A model generated the notes under the pieces. That model ran no database searches. It saw only the letters and a list, made by a program, of their open reading frames with translations, and was not told the origin of the DNA. DNA of 64,000 nt from Qipengyuania soli (GTDB taxonomy: Bacteria > Pseudomonadota > Alphaproteobacteria > Sphingomonadales > Sphingomonadaceae): assembly GCF_015529805.1 (NCBI RefSeq), contig NZ_CP064654.1:2046001-2110000 (forward strand), in the 5' to 3' direction. Shown piece after piece: positions 27,677-36,174 of this stretch (within the stretch, counting starts at the first letter, position 1; every line of letters starts with the position of its first letter). The position numbers and the translations under genes were made by a program.

Positions 27677-27702
27677 GGAACCGGCTGACTCGATGAACCG
27701 TT
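27677..27702 (+). promoter_or_regulatory. EcfG-type (general stress response) promoter
   Basis: GGAAC (27677-27681), 17 bases, CGTT (27699-27702), a perfect match to the -35/-10 pair of alphaproteobacterial EcfG promoters. It lies 40 bases before the ATG of the receiver gene at 27743. Confidence 0.75.
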
Positions 27703-27742
27703 GGACTGGCCGAGGACACCCGCTCCTCGGTCATTGGACGCC

Positions 27743-28174
27743 ATGAACAAGACACGCTCGAAATCGAAGTCGGATCCCCTACCGCAACGCGTTCTCATCG
27801 TAGAGGACGATGCGGTGCTCGGGCTTTCGATCGAACAGGCGCTTGAAGACGCAGGTGTCTCTGATGTGCGGATCTGCCCGACCACCGATGCAGCGCTTGC
27901 AGCCTTGCGCAACCAGGCACCCGACGCGATCGTGCTGGATGTGCATCTGGCAGATCGTGACGATGGCTGGGCCATCGCAGAACTTGTCCAAACCCTTGGC
28001 CCGCAGGCACCGCGGATCATTTTTTCGACCGGTATGCCGCAAGACATCCCGACCGACATCGCTGCGCAGGGTTGTGTGCTTGTGAAGCCATACGATGCCA
28101 TAACGCTCGTGGACTTGTTGCGTGAACCCAAGCGGCGCGGGATAATTTCGCGCCTTCGTGGCGCTCTTAGCTAA
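27743..28174 (+). CDS. Single-domain response regulator, FATGUY/SdrG-like
   Basis: A 143-residue receiver with no output domain. It shows VLIVEDDAVLGLSIEQALED (acidic pair), the phospho-acceptor Asp in AIVLDVHLADRD, and the switch region RIIFSTGMPQD, a variant of the FAT-GUY motif, with the conserved Lys in VLVKPYD. Proteins of this type (SdrG in Sphingomonas melonis) shuttle phosphoryl groups to PhyR. An EcfG-type promoter upstream, plus phyR 1.1 kb away, supports a role in the general stress response. The start at 27743 removes a long unrelated N-terminus. Confidence 0.85.
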   Translation: MNKTRSKSKSDPLPQRVLIVEDDAVLGLSIEQALEDAGVSDVRICPTTDAALAALRNQAPDAIVLDVHLADRDDGWAIAELVQTLGPQAPRIIFSTGMPQDIPTDIAAQGCVLVKPYDAITLVDLLREPKRRGIISRLRGALS

Positions 28175-28261
28175 ACCACCTAGACTCTAGCCGATGCCGC
28201 CAGCGGTTCCATGCCGTTGGCGCTCCAACTCTAGATGTAATTGCACCTCGCCATGTCGAGA

Positions 28262-28298
28262 AAAAAGGCCTCCATCGGTATTCCGATGGAGGCCTTTC
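28262..28298. terminator. Bidirectional terminator between the receiver and Crp/Fnr genes
   Basis: A perfect 12-bp stem GGCCTCCATCGG/CCGATGGAGGCC with a TATT loop has AAAAAA on one side and TTTC on the other, so it serves both convergent genes. Confidence 0.85.
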
Positions 28299-28432
28299 GG
28301 GATCGTATCACCAGCCGCTTGGACGGGAGGGGGGGTCTCGGCGGTGACATAGGATAAATGCTCGTCCTGAATGGCGGTTCCCACCTTCGCCAAAAATATT
28401 TCGATTGCCACGGAGAGCCCGGAATTATCCTG

Positions 28433-29179
28433 TTAAATGAAGGGCCTGAGCTTTTCGAGATGCCTGTCAAACTGGGCAAATTCACATGCCTTGTCCATGT
28501 CGGGGACCGTAATCTCGCGGTTCTTCCAGATGACCAGACCTTCGCGTTCCAATTGCCGCACGGTTCGGTTGGTGTGGACCAGCGAGAGGCCAAGCATGTC
28601 GGCAATCTGGTTCTGCGTGATCGACAGATGGAGTATGTTGTCGTTCGAGGACACCCCTGTGGCCAAGGCCCGGTCCAGGAGCCAGACGGCCAGATAAGTC
28701 AGGCGCTCGCGCGCGCTGCGCTGGCCAAGCGCGACAATGTGTTCCTCAAGCGCACGTTCTTCCTTCGCGGCCAGCCACACGAGGTCATAGCCCAGTCGCG
28801 GGTGTTCTCCGATCAATGTCGCAAATTCGCCGCGCTTGAACACACAGAGTCGGGAATCGAGCAGCGTCTCGATCGTATGGCTTGCAGGCTCCTCGAACGC
28901 GCCCTGAAGCCCTGCCAGATCACCGGGGAACATGAAGTTGACGATCTGGCGCCTTCCGTCCTCCAGTGTCCGATAGCGCATCAGAACGCCGTCCAGGACA
29001 GTGTATAGATGCTTCGACTCTGTTTCCTGCTCGATCAGTACTTCCGACCGGTCCAGCCTGACCTCTCCCGCCTTGAATTCCTCCATGTAGGCGAGCTGCC
29101 GCGAATCCAGCGGTCGTAAGCCTGGGCAGTTCTGTAACGGGCATTGTCGGCAGGGTACGGGATCGGCCACCGTGTGCAT
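28433..29179 (-). CDS. Crp/Fnr family transcription factor with N-terminal cysteine motif
   Basis: A 248-residue regulator: cyclic-nucleotide-binding-like beta-roll (about residues 30-145, GVLMRYRTLEDGRRQIVNFM and MFPGDLAGLQGAF), dimer helix, and winged helix-turn-helix (LSITQNQIADMLGLSLVHTNRTVRQLEREGLV). Near the N-terminus CRQCPLQNC gives three cysteines (C-x2-C-x4-C) reminiscent of the Fe-S ligands of FNR, with a later Cys in LCVFKRGE. An oxygen or redox sensor is likely, but not proven. The ATG at 29179 follows GAGGGGAGA. It is divergent from phyR. Confidence 0.85.
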   Translation of the reverse strand: MHTVADPVPCRQCPLQNCPGLRPLDSRQLAYMEEFKAGEVRLDRSEVLIEQETESKHLYTVLDGVLMRYRTLEDGRRQIVNFMFPGDLAGLQGAFEEPASHTIETLLDSRLCVFKRGEFATLIGEHPRLGYDLVWLAAKEERALEEHIVALGQRSARERLTYLAVWLLDRALATGVSSNDNILHLSITQNQIADMLGLSLVHTNRTVRQLEREGLVIWKNREITVPDMDKACEFAQFDRHLEKLRPFI

Positions 29180-29261
29180 GCGAAGTCTCCCCTCTTCACC
29201 CCGCGACCGTCGGGCGGATGGTAACATTTGTCAAACGCCCAATTTTCACATCGTATCCTGC

Positions 29262-29286
29262 GGAACCAACCGGCAAGCGATACGTT
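29262..29286 (+). promoter_or_regulatory. EcfG-type promoter of phyR
   Basis: GGAAC (29262-29266), 16 bases, CGTT (29283-29286), 30 bases before the phyR ATG. Autoregulation of phyR by EcfG is the known arrangement in alphaproteobacteria. Confidence 0.85.
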
Positions 29287-29316
29287 CAATGCGCGCACCT
29301 AATGGAAGGGGTCAGA

Positions 29317-30108
29317 ATGTCGCTTGGTGACCAGATAGCCAAAAATCTCCCGTATCTCCGTCGTTACGCCCGCGCGCTTACCGGTTCGCAGGCAACAGGG
29401 GATGCCTTTGTTCGGGCCACGCTTGAGGCGGCCTTGGCGGACGAACAGCTGAAAAAATCGCTCGAAGGTGGCCGCGTGCCCCTATACCGCGCCTTCAACA
29501 AGGTTTGGTCGAGCGCTTATCTCGATGTGCCAGAGACAGTTGGCGGACTCGATCACGAGACTGCCGCACAGGACCGCCTCAAGTCCATTACACCGCTTAA
29601 CCGGCAGGCCCTGCTGCTGACCACGCTCGAGGATTTCTCGGTCGAACAGGCAGCGGACATCATGGATATGGCCCCCGACGATATCGAACGGCTGGTGCAG
29701 GAGGCCGTGACCGAGATTGATCGCGAGTCCGCAACGAGCGTCCTGATTATCGAGGACGAACCGCTTATTTCCATGCAGCTGGAAGACCTTGTCTCTTCGC
29801 TGGGCCACGAAGTCTGCGGCACTGCGGCGACGCGGACCCAGGCGCAGGAAGTTGTCGCCGAGAAGACGCCCGGCCTTGTGCTTGCTGATATCCAGCTGGC
29901 CGATGGCTCTTCGGGGCTTGATGCCGTGGATGACATCCTCGCGATCAGCAGTGTACCCGTGATCTTCATTACGGCCTATCCAGAGCGACTGCTGACTGGG
30001 GATCGTCCGGAACCGACCTACCTCGTGACCAAGCCGTTCCAGGAACAGACTGTAAGGGCAGCGATCAGCCAGGCACTCTTCTTTGGTTCAAGCCGACCGC
30101 TGGGTTGA
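29317..30108 (+). CDS. phyR: General stress response anti-anti-sigma response regulator PhyR
   Basis: A 263-residue protein in two parts. Residues 1-125 are an ECF-sigma-like domain (LPYLRRYARALTGSQATGDAFV, then RQALLLTTLEDFSVEQAADIM); residues about 137-263 are a receiver (VLIIEDEPLISMQLEDLV, phospho-acceptor Asp in VLADIQLADG, FITAYPERLL, conserved Lys in LVTKPFQ). When phosphorylated, the sigma-like part captures NepR and frees EcfG. The ATG at 29317 follows GGAAGGGG. A strong terminator follows. Confidence 0.97.
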   Translation: MSLGDQIAKNLPYLRRYARALTGSQATGDAFVRATLEAALADEQLKKSLEGGRVPLYRAFNKVWSSAYLDVPETVGGLDHETAAQDRLKSITPLNRQALLLTTLEDFSVEQAADIMDMAPDDIERLVQEAVTEIDRESATSVLIIEDEPLISMQLEDLVSSLGHEVCGTAATRTQAQEVVAEKTPGLVLADIQLADGSSGLDAVDDILAISSVPVIFITAYPERLLTGDRPEPTYLVTKPFQEQTVRAAISQALFFGSSRPLG

Positions 30109-30129
30109 TCTAGCAAAAGCAAACAAGGT

Positions 30130-30160
30130 GGGGCCTGCCGGCGACGGCGGGCCCTTTTTT
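30130..30160 (+). terminator. Rho-independent terminator after phyR
   Basis: The arms GGGCCTGCCG and CGGCGGGCCC around GCGA are followed by TTTTTTG. Confidence 0.88.
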
Positions 30161-30165
30161 GTCGC

Positions 30166-31767
30166 CTAGTGTCCGCGACCGCTAGGGCGGTTCTGGCGCA
30201 GGGCAAACTCGCTCGGTTCGCGCACGGGAGTCAACAGAACGCAGCGAACGCCGCTTTCGGCAAATGTCAGTTCGACCGGATGGCGCAGTTCGTGGGCAAC
30301 GATCTTTTCGATAAGTTCCGTCCCGAAGCCGCGACGCATGGGACGAACCACCAAGGGGCCATTGCTTTCCACCCACTCGATGCGGGCAAGCGTGTCGTTG
30401 ACCGAACTCCAAGTGATCGAAACATTGCCACCAGGAACGCTCAGTGCACCATACTTGGCAGCATTGGTGGCAAGCTCGTGGATCGCCAGCCCCAGCGAGA
30501 GCGCATCATTGGGTGCGAGCTCGACGTCCGGACCCTCGAGGGTAATGGTGTGATCCGCATCGCTCGAATAAGGCGCTAGTTCCACGCCCACGACCGACTT
30601 GATCGGCGTGGTGCCCCATTCCGATTGTGTGAGCAGATCGTGCGTTGCCGACAATGCCCTGATCCGTCCGTCGATGCCTTCCGCAAACTCGTCGAGACTC
30701 TTCGAGCGACGGCGGGTTAGCGAGACGATGGAAAGCACATTTGCCAGCGTGTTCTTGACGCGGTGGTTGAGCTCGCGGGTCAATGAGTCTCTGATCGAGT
30801 TTTGCTGGGCAAACCAGTCGATCGAACGACCGTCTTCAAGCGCCTGCTGCGTCAGGAGTCGGGCGACGAGCATGAGCAGGCTGGCAACCGCCAACCCGAA
30901 CAGCAAGGTTATCATGGACATCGAAGACAGTGTTTCGTCCCGGGCCGACTGCACCGATATGAGCATTTTCCGGTTTGCGAGGATGACTTCTCGTTCGACC
31001 GTCGTGCCGGTCTCCCGCCATCCGGGAAGCTCCGCGATAAGCTCACGCTTACCGTCCCCGATATCGTACATCCGGGCTCCCACTCCATCGTAGCTCACCA
31101 GATCCGCCGCCGATTCCAGGAATTGGCGTGCGTTGAAGGGACTGTAGACAAATCCCTTCAGGTCGCGCCCCTGCTCGGCAGGGGTGAAAACCGGCATGTA
31201 GATCAGGAATCCAGCATCCGACCCCTTACCTTCCTGGACTAGCACGATCGGGCCGCTGGCCGTGGGCCGGCCGGTCTCGACTGCCTCGTCCATCGCCGCC
31301 CGTCTTACCTGCTCGGAATACATGTCGAAGCCCAATGCCCGCCGGTTTCTGAGCGTATCCGGTTGCAGATACAGAATCGGGACCATAACGGCACGCGGCT
31401 GCGCATCGAAACTCGGGCGCATGACCAGTCGCGAGGTCCTACCCCGCGACAATTGTTCCTCGAATTCCTCGATTTCGCCGGGACCTATGGCAGGGGCCCA
31501 ACCGATACCCTCCGCACCCCGGTAGTCGGCGTCCATCCTGAGCTCAGACACGAACCGGCGGAAGAGCTCGGGCGATACCTCGTCCTGCGTGGTCAACAGT
31601 GCCGAGCCCGCACGAAGGTAGGACGAGCCGGTGAAAGCACGGCGTTCGATCGCGGAAGTCATTGCCTGCGCACGCCGGTTGATGTCCGCCGCGTCGCGTT
31701 CGATCTCCCCCTTTTCGATCGCAAAGACGCTCAACACGGTCATCGCCATGACCATGATGAAGATCAT
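30166..31767 (-). CDS. CHASE-domain HWE/HRXXN sensor histidine kinase, probable PhyR kinase
   Basis: A 533-residue membrane kinase counted from the first ATG. Membrane helix 1 (MIFIMVMAMTVLSVFAI), periplasmic CHASE domain (about 25-255), membrane helix 2 (MSMITLLFGLAVASLLMLVA), then a kinase core with the phospho-acceptor box ELNHRVKNTLANVLSIVSL, the N-box LGLAIHELATNAAKYGALSV and GFGTELIEKIVAHEL. The HRVKN box puts it with the Pak-type kinases that phosphorylate PhyR. The first helix starts at the very first residue, and the frame continues upstream: a CTG at 31842 behind AAGGGG would add 25 residues including a basic RKGNRRRR stretch, so the true start is doubtful. It lies between phyR and nepR-ecfG. 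Confidence 0.88.
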   Translation of the reverse strand: MIFIMVMAMTVLSVFAIEKGEIERDAADINRRAQAMTSAIERRAFTGSSYLRAGSALLTTQDEVSPELFRRFVSELRMDADYRGAEGIGWAPAIGPGEIEEFEEQLSRGRTSRLVMRPSFDAQPRAVMVPILYLQPDTLRNRRALGFDMYSEQVRRAAMDEAVETGRPTASGPIVLVQEGKGSDAGFLIYMPVFTPAEQGRDLKGFVYSPFNARQFLESAADLVSYDGVGARMYDIGDGKRELIAELPGWRETGTTVEREVILANRKMLISVQSARDETLSSMSMITLLFGLAVASLLMLVARLLTQQALEDGRSIDWFAQQNSIRDSLTRELNHRVKNTLANVLSIVSLTRRRSKSLDEFAEGIDGRIRALSATHDLLTQSEWGTTPIKSVVGVELAPYSSDADHTITLEGPDVELAPNDALSLGLAIHELATNAAKYGALSVPGGNVSITWSSVNDTLARIEWVESNGPLVVRPMRRGFGTELIEKIVAHELRHPVELTFAESGVRCVLLTPVREPSEFALRQNRPSGRGH

Positions 31768-31924
31768 GACGGGTATCGCGCGCGGATACTCGACGAGCCA
31801 ACGGCGTCGGTTGCCTTTGCGTTGGATGTCGTCGGTAGCCAGCGGCCTGCCCCTTATCGGTCCCTGTCGTTCGGATTATATACTATGATGTATTGGCGAT
31901 TTCGTTCCACACGTGGGATTTGCG

Positions 31925-31949
31925 GGAACCATTTTACCCAAGGCCCGTT
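31925..31949 (+). promoter_or_regulatory. EcfG-type promoter of nepR-ecfG
   Basis: GGAAC (31925-31929), 16 bases, CGTT (31946-31949), about 100 bases before the nepR start. It implies positive autoregulation of the sigma/anti-sigma pair. Confidence 0.82.
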
Positions 31950-32050
31950 ACGCGAACACTTGAGGGATCTTGCGACACCACCCGCCTGACCGCTTCCGTA
32001 ACGGCGAGCAGGATGCGGGGTGTCCAAAACAGGGACCAAACTGGACAGAC

Positions 32051-32227
32051 ATGAGCGCCGACAGCACTAGTGCGAGCGGAAAGGATGGCGGCAAGCTTCC
32101 GCCGAAGCGGCCTGCCGAGAAGCCGGATTGGAGCAATGGCCTTCGCCAGCTCTATGATTCGGTTCTCGACGAGCCGCTGCCCGATGCTTTCAAGGACCTA
32201 CTCTCGAAGCTGGACGACAAGGACTGA
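32051..32227 (+). CDS. nepR: Anti-sigma factor NepR
   Basis: A 58-residue protein. The two-helix core is visible as WSNGLRQLYDSVLDEPLPDAF followed by DLLSKLDD, the NepR signature; the first 25 residues are polar and disordered. NepR holds EcfG inactive until phosphorylated PhyR replaces it. The stop overlaps the ecfG start by one base, so both are made from one message. Confidence 0.95.
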   Translation: MSADSTSASGKDGGKLPPKRPAEKPDWSNGLRQLYDSVLDEPLPDAFKDLLSKLDDKD

Positions 32228-32835
32228 TGGGGGCCGATAACCGTACGGCCTCGGAAAAGGCCGATTTCAAACGCGAGTTGACCGAAGTGGTCCCTCATCT
32301 GCGTGCATTCGCGCGCGGCCTATGCGGTCGCGCCGACATGGCGGACGATCTCGTCCAGGAAGCCCTGCTGAAGGCGTGGGCTGCTCAGGACCGTTTCCAG
32401 CCCGGCACAAGCATGCGCGCCTGGACCTTCGTCATCCTGCGCAATGCCTACCTCACCGACATGCGCCGCAACCGCTTCCGCGGCGAGTATGACGAGACCG
32501 TCGCCGAGCGGGTACTCACTGCTCCCGCCGGTCAGGAAGAACCCATCCACCTGTCGGACATGCATCGCGCATTACTTACGCTCCCTCCAGAAAGGCGCGA
32601 GGCGCTGCTTCTGGTCGGCGCAGGAGGTTTTTCGTATGAGGAAGCCGCAACGATCTGCGGCTGCGCGGTGGGTACGATCAAGAGCAGGGTCGGTCGTGCA
32701 CGCGCGGCACTGACGACCATGCTGAGCGAAGGCTCCATCCCGCGGCGTTCGATCGATGACGAGATCGCGCACAGGGCGATTCTCGAGGAACTCGACGACG
32801 TTGCAGCGGGCAACGGGGTTGCCTCTCGCAGCTGA
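32227..32835 (+). CDS. ecfG: General stress response ECF sigma factor EcfG
   Basis: A 202-residue ECF sigma factor. Region 2 reads DDLVQEALLKAWAAQDRFQPG and AWTFVILRNAYLTDMRRNRF; region 4 reads LPPERREALLLVGAGGFSYE and GCAVGTIKSRVGRARAAL. Adjacent nepR and phyR identify it as EcfG rather than another ECF factor. The promoter motifs at 27677, 29262 and 31925 fit its recognition sequence. Confidence 0.96.
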   Translation: MGADNRTASEKADFKRELTEVVPHLRAFARGLCGRADMADDLVQEALLKAWAAQDRFQPGTSMRAWTFVILRNAYLTDMRRNRFRGEYDETVAERVLTAPAGQEEPIHLSDMHRALLTLPPERREALLLVGAGGFSYEEAATICGCAVGTIKSRVGRARAALTTMLSEGSIPRRSIDDEIAHRAILEELDDVAAGNGVASRS

Positions 32836-32894
32836 TGGCTGCTCCCTTCGCGCTTTGCTTGTCACGACGTCTGCTGCGCGGCAAATAGCGGATC

Positions 32895-34055
32895 ATGGCC
32901 GAGGTCGACCCCACGCCTGAGGAACCGGTGCACGTAGAGCGCACCCGCACGCTCGGTTTTGCGGAACAGGAACTGCGCCTGATTTCGTCGCTCGTCGTGC
33001 TGATCGGGATCGGGCTATTCCTGGCGCTGCCCTTCGTCTTGTCCATCGGTTCGGTGGTGTTCCTGCCGGTCGTCACCGCGCTTGTTCTCACCGTCATTCT
33101 GTCCCCGCTTGCCGACAAGCTAAACGGCTGGGGCCTGCCCAATGCTCTGGCATCGCTGGTCTCACTGCTCGTGCTCTTTGCGATCCTCCTCCTTGCCCTG
33201 GCGCTGATCCTGCAGCCGGCGATCGCACTGTTCGATGACATTCCGGCGATGGCGCAGCAGGTGATCAACCGTTTCGGCGAATTGCAGCGACAGTTCGCCT
33301 GGGTCGGAAGGATCAACGACCAGCTCGCCGCGCTGGTAAGCCGGGAAGAGGGACGCGAGGTCGTGCTCGCTTCGCCCAGCCTGCTCGAAGAGGTAGCCTT
33401 CGCTACGCCGAGTATCGTTCTCGAGACGGTACTGACCTTGCTTATGACCTATTTCATGGTCGAAGCACGCGTGCGCCTGCGCCAGCGCCTGCTGTTCGGC
33501 CGCACCAGTTTCGGCACCAGCATCAAGGCGGCACGCGTGATGCGAGAGGTTCAGGACCGCGTCGCCTCCTACATCCTCACCGTGGGATGGATCAACGCGT
33601 GCGTCGGCGTGATCGTCGCGGTGGGTGCATGGTCCATGGGGGTCGACGCGCCGATCATGTGGGGCGGGCTGGCCGCACTGCTCAATTTCCTGCCCTATGT
33701 CGGGCCGATTATCATGATCACGCTGCTCGGCCTTTTCGGTATCGGGACGACAGAGACCGTGTTCGTGGGCATCCTGCCTGCCCTCGCCTATCTGGGACTG
33801 CACACGATCGAGGCGAATATCGTTACCCCGTCGATCCTCGGGGCGCGGTTCACAATGAATCCCGTCCTCATTCTTATTGCCCTGTCTTACTTTTCCTGGG
33901 TTTGGGGCGTGTTTGGTGCCCTGCTGTCGGTGCCCATCCTGCTGATGCTCACCGCGCTGTTCGACCACGTGGGACGACCGAACCTGGTCGGGTTCATATT
34001 TGGCGAACCGCTGTTCGGCGCCGAGATCCTGACCGACACCGAGCAGGAGGCATAA
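32895..34055 (+). CDS. AI-2E family permease
   Basis: A 386-residue membrane protein. Several hydrophobic helices (SSLVVLIGIGLFLALPFVLSI, then PVVTALVLTVILSPLADKL), a cytoplasmic middle part and the C-terminal block with YVGPIIMITLLGLFGIG and TPSILGARFTMNPVLILIAL, the family motif. Members export diverse small solutes or ions; the quorum-signal name is historical. Position right after ecfG is suggestive of stress function but it has a separate 60-base leader. Confidence 0.88.
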   Translation: MAEVDPTPEEPVHVERTRTLGFAEQELRLISSLVVLIGIGLFLALPFVLSIGSVVFLPVVTALVLTVILSPLADKLNGWGLPNALASLVSLLVLFAILLLALALILQPAIALFDDIPAMAQQVINRFGELQRQFAWVGRINDQLAALVSREEGREVVLASPSLLEEVAFATPSIVLETVLTLLMTYFMVEARVRLRQRLLFGRTSFGTSIKAARVMREVQDRVASYILTVGWINACVGVIVAVGAWSMGVDAPIMWGGLAALLNFLPYVGPIIMITLLGLFGIGTTETVFVGILPALAYLGLHTIEANIVTPSILGARFTMNPVLILIALSYFSWVWGVFGALLSVPILLMLTALFDHVGRPNLVGFIFGEPLFGAEILTDTEQEA

Positions 34056-34094
34056 GAAAGGCCCGCCAGGCACAGAGCTCGGCGGGCCTTTGCT
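34056..34094. terminator. Terminator between the AI-2E permease and sodB
   Basis: GGCCCGCC pairs with GGCGGGCC around a 13-base loop; AAAG precedes and TTTGC follows, suiting both convergent genes. Confidence 0.8.
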
Positions 34095-34112
34095 AATTCA
34101 TGCGAGGCTGTA

Positions 34113-34724
34113 TCAGCCGGGGTATTTCCAGGTGGTGCCGCGGGCGAGATTCTCGCTCGCGAAGCTCCAGTTGAGCTTGCCGTTGACCGCATCGAGGTAG
34201 GCCGGACGCGCGTTCTGGTGGTCGAGGTAATAGGCGTGTTCCCACAGGTCGATCACCAGCAGCGGGTTGGTGCCCGACTGGTCCGCCAGGGTGTCGCCGT
34301 CATGCGTTTCCTCGATGGTCAGCGCTCCGTCCTTGACCGCCAGCCAGACCCAGCCGCTGGCGAAGTGGCCTGCACCACGCTCCGCGAGCTTTTTCTTGAG
34401 GTCGTCGACCGAGCCGAATGCGTCGTTGATCATGCTCTTGAGCTCGTCGGAAGCCGACGTTTCTTCAGCCGCCATCGAGTGCCAGTAGAAACCGTGGTTC
34501 CAGCTCTGCGCTGCATTGTTGAACAGGCCGGCGTTGCTGCCGCGCGCGGCTGCAACCACGTCTTCGAGCGACTTGTCGGCAAGATCGGTGCCCTCGATCG
34601 CGGCGTTGGTCTTGTCGATGTAAGCCTTGTGATGCTTGCCGTGGTGGAACGACAGCGTCTTGGCCGAAACCGCAGGCTCCAGCGCGGTGTCGTCGTAAGG
34701 CAGGTCGATAAGGGTAAAGGCCAT
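34113..34724 (-). CDS. sodB: Superoxide dismutase, Fe/Mn family
   Basis: A 203-residue cytoplasmic enzyme converting superoxide to peroxide and oxygen. Metal ligands are visible in LSFHHGKHHKAYIDKTN, AAQSWNHGFYWHSM and VIDLWEHAYYLDHQNARPAY. The AAQSWNHGFYW segment is typical of iron enzymes, so sodB is the likely symbol. The ATG at 34724 follows TTGGAGAAACC. Confidence 0.95.
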   Translation of the reverse strand: MAFTLIDLPYDDTALEPAVSAKTLSFHHGKHHKAYIDKTNAAIEGTDLADKSLEDVVAAARGSNAGLFNNAAQSWNHGFYWHSMAAEETSASDELKSMINDAFGSVDDLKKKLAERGAGHFASGWVWLAVKDGALTIEETHDGDTLADQSGTNPLLVIDLWEHAYYLDHQNARPAYLDAVNGKLNWSFASENLARGTTWKYPG

Positions 34725-34786
34725 GGGTTTCTCCAATCCTTGGTGGCGCGAAATTCGATTGTCCCTACACCAATGCGCGGGACGCC

Positions 34787-36058
34787 TTAGGGTTGCACGG
34801 GCTCTTCGCCCAGGTCGCCGCTGTGGTCAACGGCAGTCGTGACGGCGACATCCATCGTCACATTCCCCAGCGTGCGCATGATGTCGGGCAGCATCTCCAC
34901 CGCCACCAGCAAGGCTAGCGGTTCGATGGGCACACCCATGGCCAGAGCGATCGGGCCGACCGAGATCACGAAGCTGATCGAACCTGGAAGGCTGACCGAT
35001 CCCACGCTGATGATCAGTGCGACAAGGGCACCGGTCGCCAGAGTCGCCGGGTCGAGCGAAACGCCAGCGAGATGCGCGACATAGATCGCGACAGCCATGT
35101 TCATGGCCGGACTTGTCGCGCGAAAAATCGCCACCGACAGTGGGAGCACGAAATCCGCCGTCGCCTCCTTTACATCGAGGCGACGGGCACTGACGAGCAT
35201 GGCAGGAAGGCTGGCAAGGGAGCTCTGTGTCGACAATGCCACCGCTTGCGACGGCAGCATCGCCCTGATGAAAGCGAACGGCCTGCGCTTGCCGCCAACC
35301 ATGGCGACGACATAACCGCCGACGAGAACGATCGCTCCCATTGCCGATACAGTGAGGATGTAGTGCGCGAGAGTGACGAAGGCGCCTCCGCCGCCCACTG
35401 CGGCCACGCCGATCGCCAGCGCGAACACGCCTACGGGAGCCACTGCCAGCACCCATCCGATGATCACCAGCATCGCATTGCCGAGTGCGCGGAAGAAGGC
35501 GAGCAGGGTTTCCGCCTGACTCTCCGGAAGGCGCACGATGGCCAGCGCGAAAAGAGCGAAGAAGATTGTCAGCGGCAGCATGGTAGTCTGTGCCGCGGCC
35601 GCGATGACGTTCGGGGCCACCAGCGAGGTGATGAAAGCAGCAATTCCGGGCACCTCGCCCGCCCCCGCTTCTCCGTCGGCCATCAGGAAGCCCGCAGCGC
35701 CGGAAGGTATCGGGAAGGCGTCGAGGAGGAGCGGCATAAAGATGCACGTGGATATCGCGCTCAGCGCCAGGATGCCGAGGATGTAGCTTATCGTTGTGCG
35801 CGCGACCCTTCCTGCTGAGGCGGCCCGCGCCATCTGCGAAATGCCCAGCACCAGCAGCGAAGCAACCAGCGGAATGATCGTCATCTGCAGGGCATTGAGC
35901 CAGATCGTGCCGACCGGAGCAGCCACGGTCTCGAGAAGCGCGAAACCCGGTGTCCCGTGAAACAGCATTCCGAGAAGCAGGCCAGCGACGAGACCTGCCA
36001 GGGTCCAGCCAGCTGGTATCCTCACCTCGACCAGTCCGTTTTCCTTCGCAACCGTCAT
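34787..36058 (-). CDS. Dicarboxylate/amino acid:cation symporter (DAACS/SLC1 family)
   Basis: A 423-residue membrane carrier. The N-terminal helices ([40 protein letters not shown]) and the re-entrant serine motif region ([15 protein letters not shown], then [21 protein letters not shown]) match the glutamate/C4-dicarboxylate carriers, with C-terminal [18 protein letters not shown], the substrate-site Asp/Asn helix. Substrate: probably C4-dicarboxylate or acidic amino acid. It is divergent from glmM. Confidence 0.87.
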   Translation of the reverse strand: MTVAKENGLVEVRIPAGWTLAGLVAGLLLGMLFHGTPGFALLETVAAPVGTIWLNALQMTIIPLVASLLVLGISQMARAASAGRVARTTISYILGILALSAISTCIFMPLLLDAFPIPSGAAGFLMADGEAGAGEVPGIAAFITSLVAPNVIAAAAQTTMLPLTIFFALFALAIVRLPESQAETLLAFFRALGNAMLVIIGWVLAVAPVGVFALAIGVAAVGGGGAFVTLAHYILTVSAMGAIVLVGGYVVAMVGGKRRPFAFIRAMLPSQAVALSTQSSLASLPAMLVSARRLDVKEATADFVLPLSVAIFRATSPAMNMAVAIYVAHLAGVSLDPATLATGALVALIISVGSVSLPGSISFVISVGPIALAMGVPIEPLALLVAVEMLPDIMRTLGNVTMDVAVTTAVDHSGDLGEEPVQP

Positions 36059-36174
36059 GCAATCTCCCCGAAATATGTTGCACAGGCCTTAGCGCGTTTT
36101 GCCCAATGTGCCAGTTACCCGTGACAAGAGCGCCGCTTCGCGCCATGGAACCGGCGAAGACCAAGGGAGCACAA

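Noticed and set aside
28187..28411. A 74-codon minus-strand frame between the receiver and Crp/Fnr genes
   Set aside because: It runs through the bidirectional terminator, has no ribosome site, and its sequence does not resemble a folded protein.
29200..29240. TTGACAAATGTTA in the phyR-crp gap as an FNR/FixK box
   Set aside because: It lacks the TTGAT-N4-ATCAA symmetry; the match is limited to one half.
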